Made by a program: the position numbers and the translations under genes
Shown here: positions 62,591-64,000 of the stretch, one piece after another
Layout of the letters: each line of letters starts with the position of its first letter
Position numbering within the stretch: the first letter of the stretch is position 1
NCBI RefSeq assembly: GCF_003058055.1
Contig: NZ_QBTZ01000001.1
Span: 808,501-872,500 of the forward strand
Length of the DNA stretch: 64,000 nucleotides
Direction of reading: 5' to 3'
From: Acidovorax sp. 107
Lineage (GTDB): Bacteria > Pseudomonadota > Gammaproteobacteria > Burkholderiales > Burkholderiaceae_C
Notes under the pieces: model-generated
What the model was told of the DNA's origin: nothing
The model's database searches: none
What the model saw: only the letters and a program-made list of their open reading frames with translations

Positions 62591-63541
62591 TCAGCCGAAC
62601 GACCGCGCCATGCCCATCGCGCCCATGCGCTGGCTGATCGCAAAGAACTCCGCCACCATGTCGTCGATGATCTGCTGCGCGGTCTTGACGGCGTCAATCA
62701 ATCCCACGGTCTGCCCGGCCAGCGCCGGGGCTGCCTCCATGTCGCCGTCAAAGTACACGCGCTGGATGCCCGCAAAGCTGTCGGCGGGCATCAGGCCGGC
62801 CTCGTGGATGGCCTGCGTGCGCTGCGACTTGAGCGCACGGATGCAGGGGCTGGCTTTGGTGTTGAGCATCCAGGTGCCGGTCACGCCCGCATCGACGATG
62901 GCGTTTTTGTAGTTGGCGTGCACGGGGCTCTCGGCGCAGCTGACAAACCGCGTGCCCATCTGCACGGCCTCGGCCCCCAGCGCAAAGGCTGCGGCCATGC
63001 CACGCCCGTCGCAGATGCCCCCGGCTGCCACTAATGGCACGTCCACCCGCGCCCGGATGGCCTGCAGCAGCACCAGGGTGGACACTTCTTCGGGGTTTTT
63101 GAACCCGCCGCCTTCACCGCCTTCCACCACCAGGCCGTCAATGCCTGCGTCCACGCATTTGAGCGCAGCGTCCACTGTGGGTACCGCGTGGTACACGGTG
63201 ATGCCCGCATCCTTGAGCGGCGCAATGAACTTGGCTGGGCTGCCTGCCGAGGTGGTCACAAACTTTACGCCCGACGCGCACACAAAGCGCAGCATGGCGT
63301 CGTCCTTCAAAAAGCGGATGGGCAGATTCACGCCAAACGGCAGGCCCAGTGCGCTCATCTTGGTGATCTCGGCCTGGCAGTTGGCCGTCTCGCCCGACGA
63401 GGTCTCGATGATGCCCAGCCCGCCCGCGCGTGACACGGCCGATGCCAGCTGCGTGCGCGCAATCCAGCCCATGGGCGCCTGGATGATGGGGTAGCGCGCA
63501 CCGGTGTGGGCGAGGACGCGGTTGGTGGCGGGTGCGGTCAT
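62591..63541 (-). CDS. Nitronate monooxygenase-family flavoprotein
   Basis: The 316-residue TIM-barrel protein has the 2-nitropropane dioxygenase/NMO pattern: YPIIQAPMGWIARTQLASAV at the start, VVEGGEGGGFKN, VAAGGICDGRGMAAAFALGA and AVQMGTRFVSCAESPVH, the FMN-binding segments. Members oxidise alkyl nitronates, and some act as FabK-type enoyl-ACP reductases; length and motifs favour NMO. It is the first gene on the minus strand after the pseudouridine synthase gene. Confidence 0.92.
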   Translation of the reverse strand: MTAPATNRVLAHTGARYPIIQAPMGWIARTQLASAVSRAGGLGIIETSSGETANCQAEITKMSALGLPFGVNLPIRFLKDDAMLRFVCASGVKFVTTSAGSPAKFIAPLKDAGITVYHAVPTVDAALKCVDAGIDGLVVEGGEGGGFKNPEEVSTLVLLQAIRARVDVPLVAAGGICDGRGMAAAFALGAEAVQMGTRFVSCAESPVHANYKNAIVDAGVTGTWMLNTKASPCIRALKSQRTQAIHEAGLMPADSFAGIQRVYFDGDMEAAPALAGQTVGLIDAVKTAQQIIDDMVAEFFAISQRMGAMGMARSFG

Positions 63542-63612
63542 GGGCGGTGTCTCCTGCTATTTTTTGGAGTGCCCATTATTTCGACGGGTATGCCGTCGCC
63601 GTGTCGCCCGCG

Positions 63613-64000
63613 TTACGGGGCCGGGGCAGGTGTCTCTTGCCAGGGCAGCCGCGCCAACAGGCGCAGCCAGTCGGCGCAGGGCGGCGCAGCGGAATCTTCG
63701 GCTGGGAGGTGCCCGCCGCCCCAGTCCGCAGGCCCAGGCCAGCGCAGCCCGCTGTCGAACGTCGTCGCAACTCCCGACATCGGGTGGGGCACCGTGAGCT
63801 GCCAGGCATGCAGCCACAGCCGCTGCTGGCCCAGCCGCTCGGCCCACCAGCGGTTGAGCGGGCCCTTGCCATGCGTGGCGTCGCCGATGATGGGGTGTGC
63901 CAGGTGCTTGAGATGGCGGCGGATCTGGTGGCGTCGCCCGGTGGTGGGGAGGGCCTCGACCAGCGAGGCACGGGTGGTGGCAAAACGCGCATCGCTGGCC
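63613..64000 (-). CDS. tRNA pseudouridine synthase, TruC/RluA-type (5' partial)
   Basis: The C-terminal 128 codons are visible; the start lies beyond the right edge. The segment ALPTTGRRHQIRRHLKHLAH, then PIIGDATHGKGPLNRWW, is the conserved C-terminal part of TruC-like (RluA-family) pseudouridine synthases, which modify uridine 65 of some tRNAs in E. coli. The catalytic Asp would be in the missing part. The last 40 residues are Trp- and Pro-rich and less conserved. Confidence 0.88.
   Translation of the reverse strand, partial: ASDARFATTRASLVEALPTTGRRHQIRRHLKHLAHPIIGDATHGKGPLNRWWAERLGQQRLWLHAWQLTVPHPMSGVATTFDSGLRWPGPADWGGGHLPAEDSAAPPCADWLRLLARLPWQETPAPAP

Overview
This window reads as chromosomal DNA of a high-GC betaproteobacterium of the order Burkholderiales, most like Acidovorax and its relatives in the Comamonadaceae. 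The judgement rests on gene order and protein character: a GntR-sdhCDAB-sdhE-gltA run divergent from mdh, a lyase and acnB; a cyoABCD-SURF1-RegBA run; a ribB-ribH-nusB-aminotransferase-ybgC-tolQRA run; and AGCGC/TAGCT palindromic intergenic repeats that I associate with this family. No rRNA, tRNA, IS element, prophage or CRISPR array was seen. Both ends are cut: a LysR-type gene lacks its first few codons on the left, and a TruC-like pseudouridine synthase lacks its N-terminal part on the right.

Layout. 1-4.7 kb: two LysR regulators, a DMT transporter with an extreme His-rich tail, a small acetyltransferase and a quinone oxidoreductase divergent from its LysR regulator. 4.7-9.1 kb: a lipid A phosphoethanolamine transferase beside the glutathione-dependent formaldehyde detoxification set (frmR, class III alcohol dehydrogenase, S-formylglutathione hydrolase), with two FrmR-type operators upstream of frmR. 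9.1-11 kb: SDR and AraC regulator, divergent. 11-22.9 kb: TCA cluster. On the minus strand a HutC-type GntR regulator leads sdhC, sdhD, sdhA, sdhB, sdhE and gltA to a strong terminator; on the plus strand mdh, a CitE-like lyase, an Ala/Lys-rich secreted protein and acnB run to another terminator. A perfect palindrome lies between the two arms. 23-31 kb: an SbmA-type transporter, then cyoABCD, SURF1 and the RegB/RegA redox two-component pair in one overlapping minus-strand run. 31-32.6 kb: an MHS-type transporter preceded by an exact NtrC-type site and a possible sigma-54 promoter. 32.8-38.9 kb: riboflavin, nusB, aminotransferase, ybgC and tolQRA on the minus strand.

40.0-40.6 kb is a 587-base gene-free stretch and the most unusual part of the window. 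It holds three direct repeats of about 120 bases. Each carries a perfect IHF consensus, a perfect DnaA box TTATCCACA exactly 40 bases downstream, a degenerate DnaA-like box one base before it, and an inverted GGGATAAC element 28 bases after the box start. This resembles a datA- or DARS-like control element for the replication initiator, away from any dnaA gene.

40.6-50.4 kb holds housekeeping and signalling genes (gshA, a RbgA/YlqF-type GTPase, a GGDEF/EAL protein with variant motifs, an OmpA-like protein and a 49-residue basic protein with a perfect Shine-Dalgarno). 50.4-51.9 kb is a patch of lower GC with orphan small exported or membrane proteins. 52-64 kb holds an unrecognised 580-residue protein, an aspartoacylase-like hydrolase, DUF924, a DMT transporter, then a signalling cluster: a 1224-residue hybrid histidine kinase with Hpt domain, a histidine phosphatase-family protein and an HD-GYP response regulator, followed by a nitronate monooxygenase.
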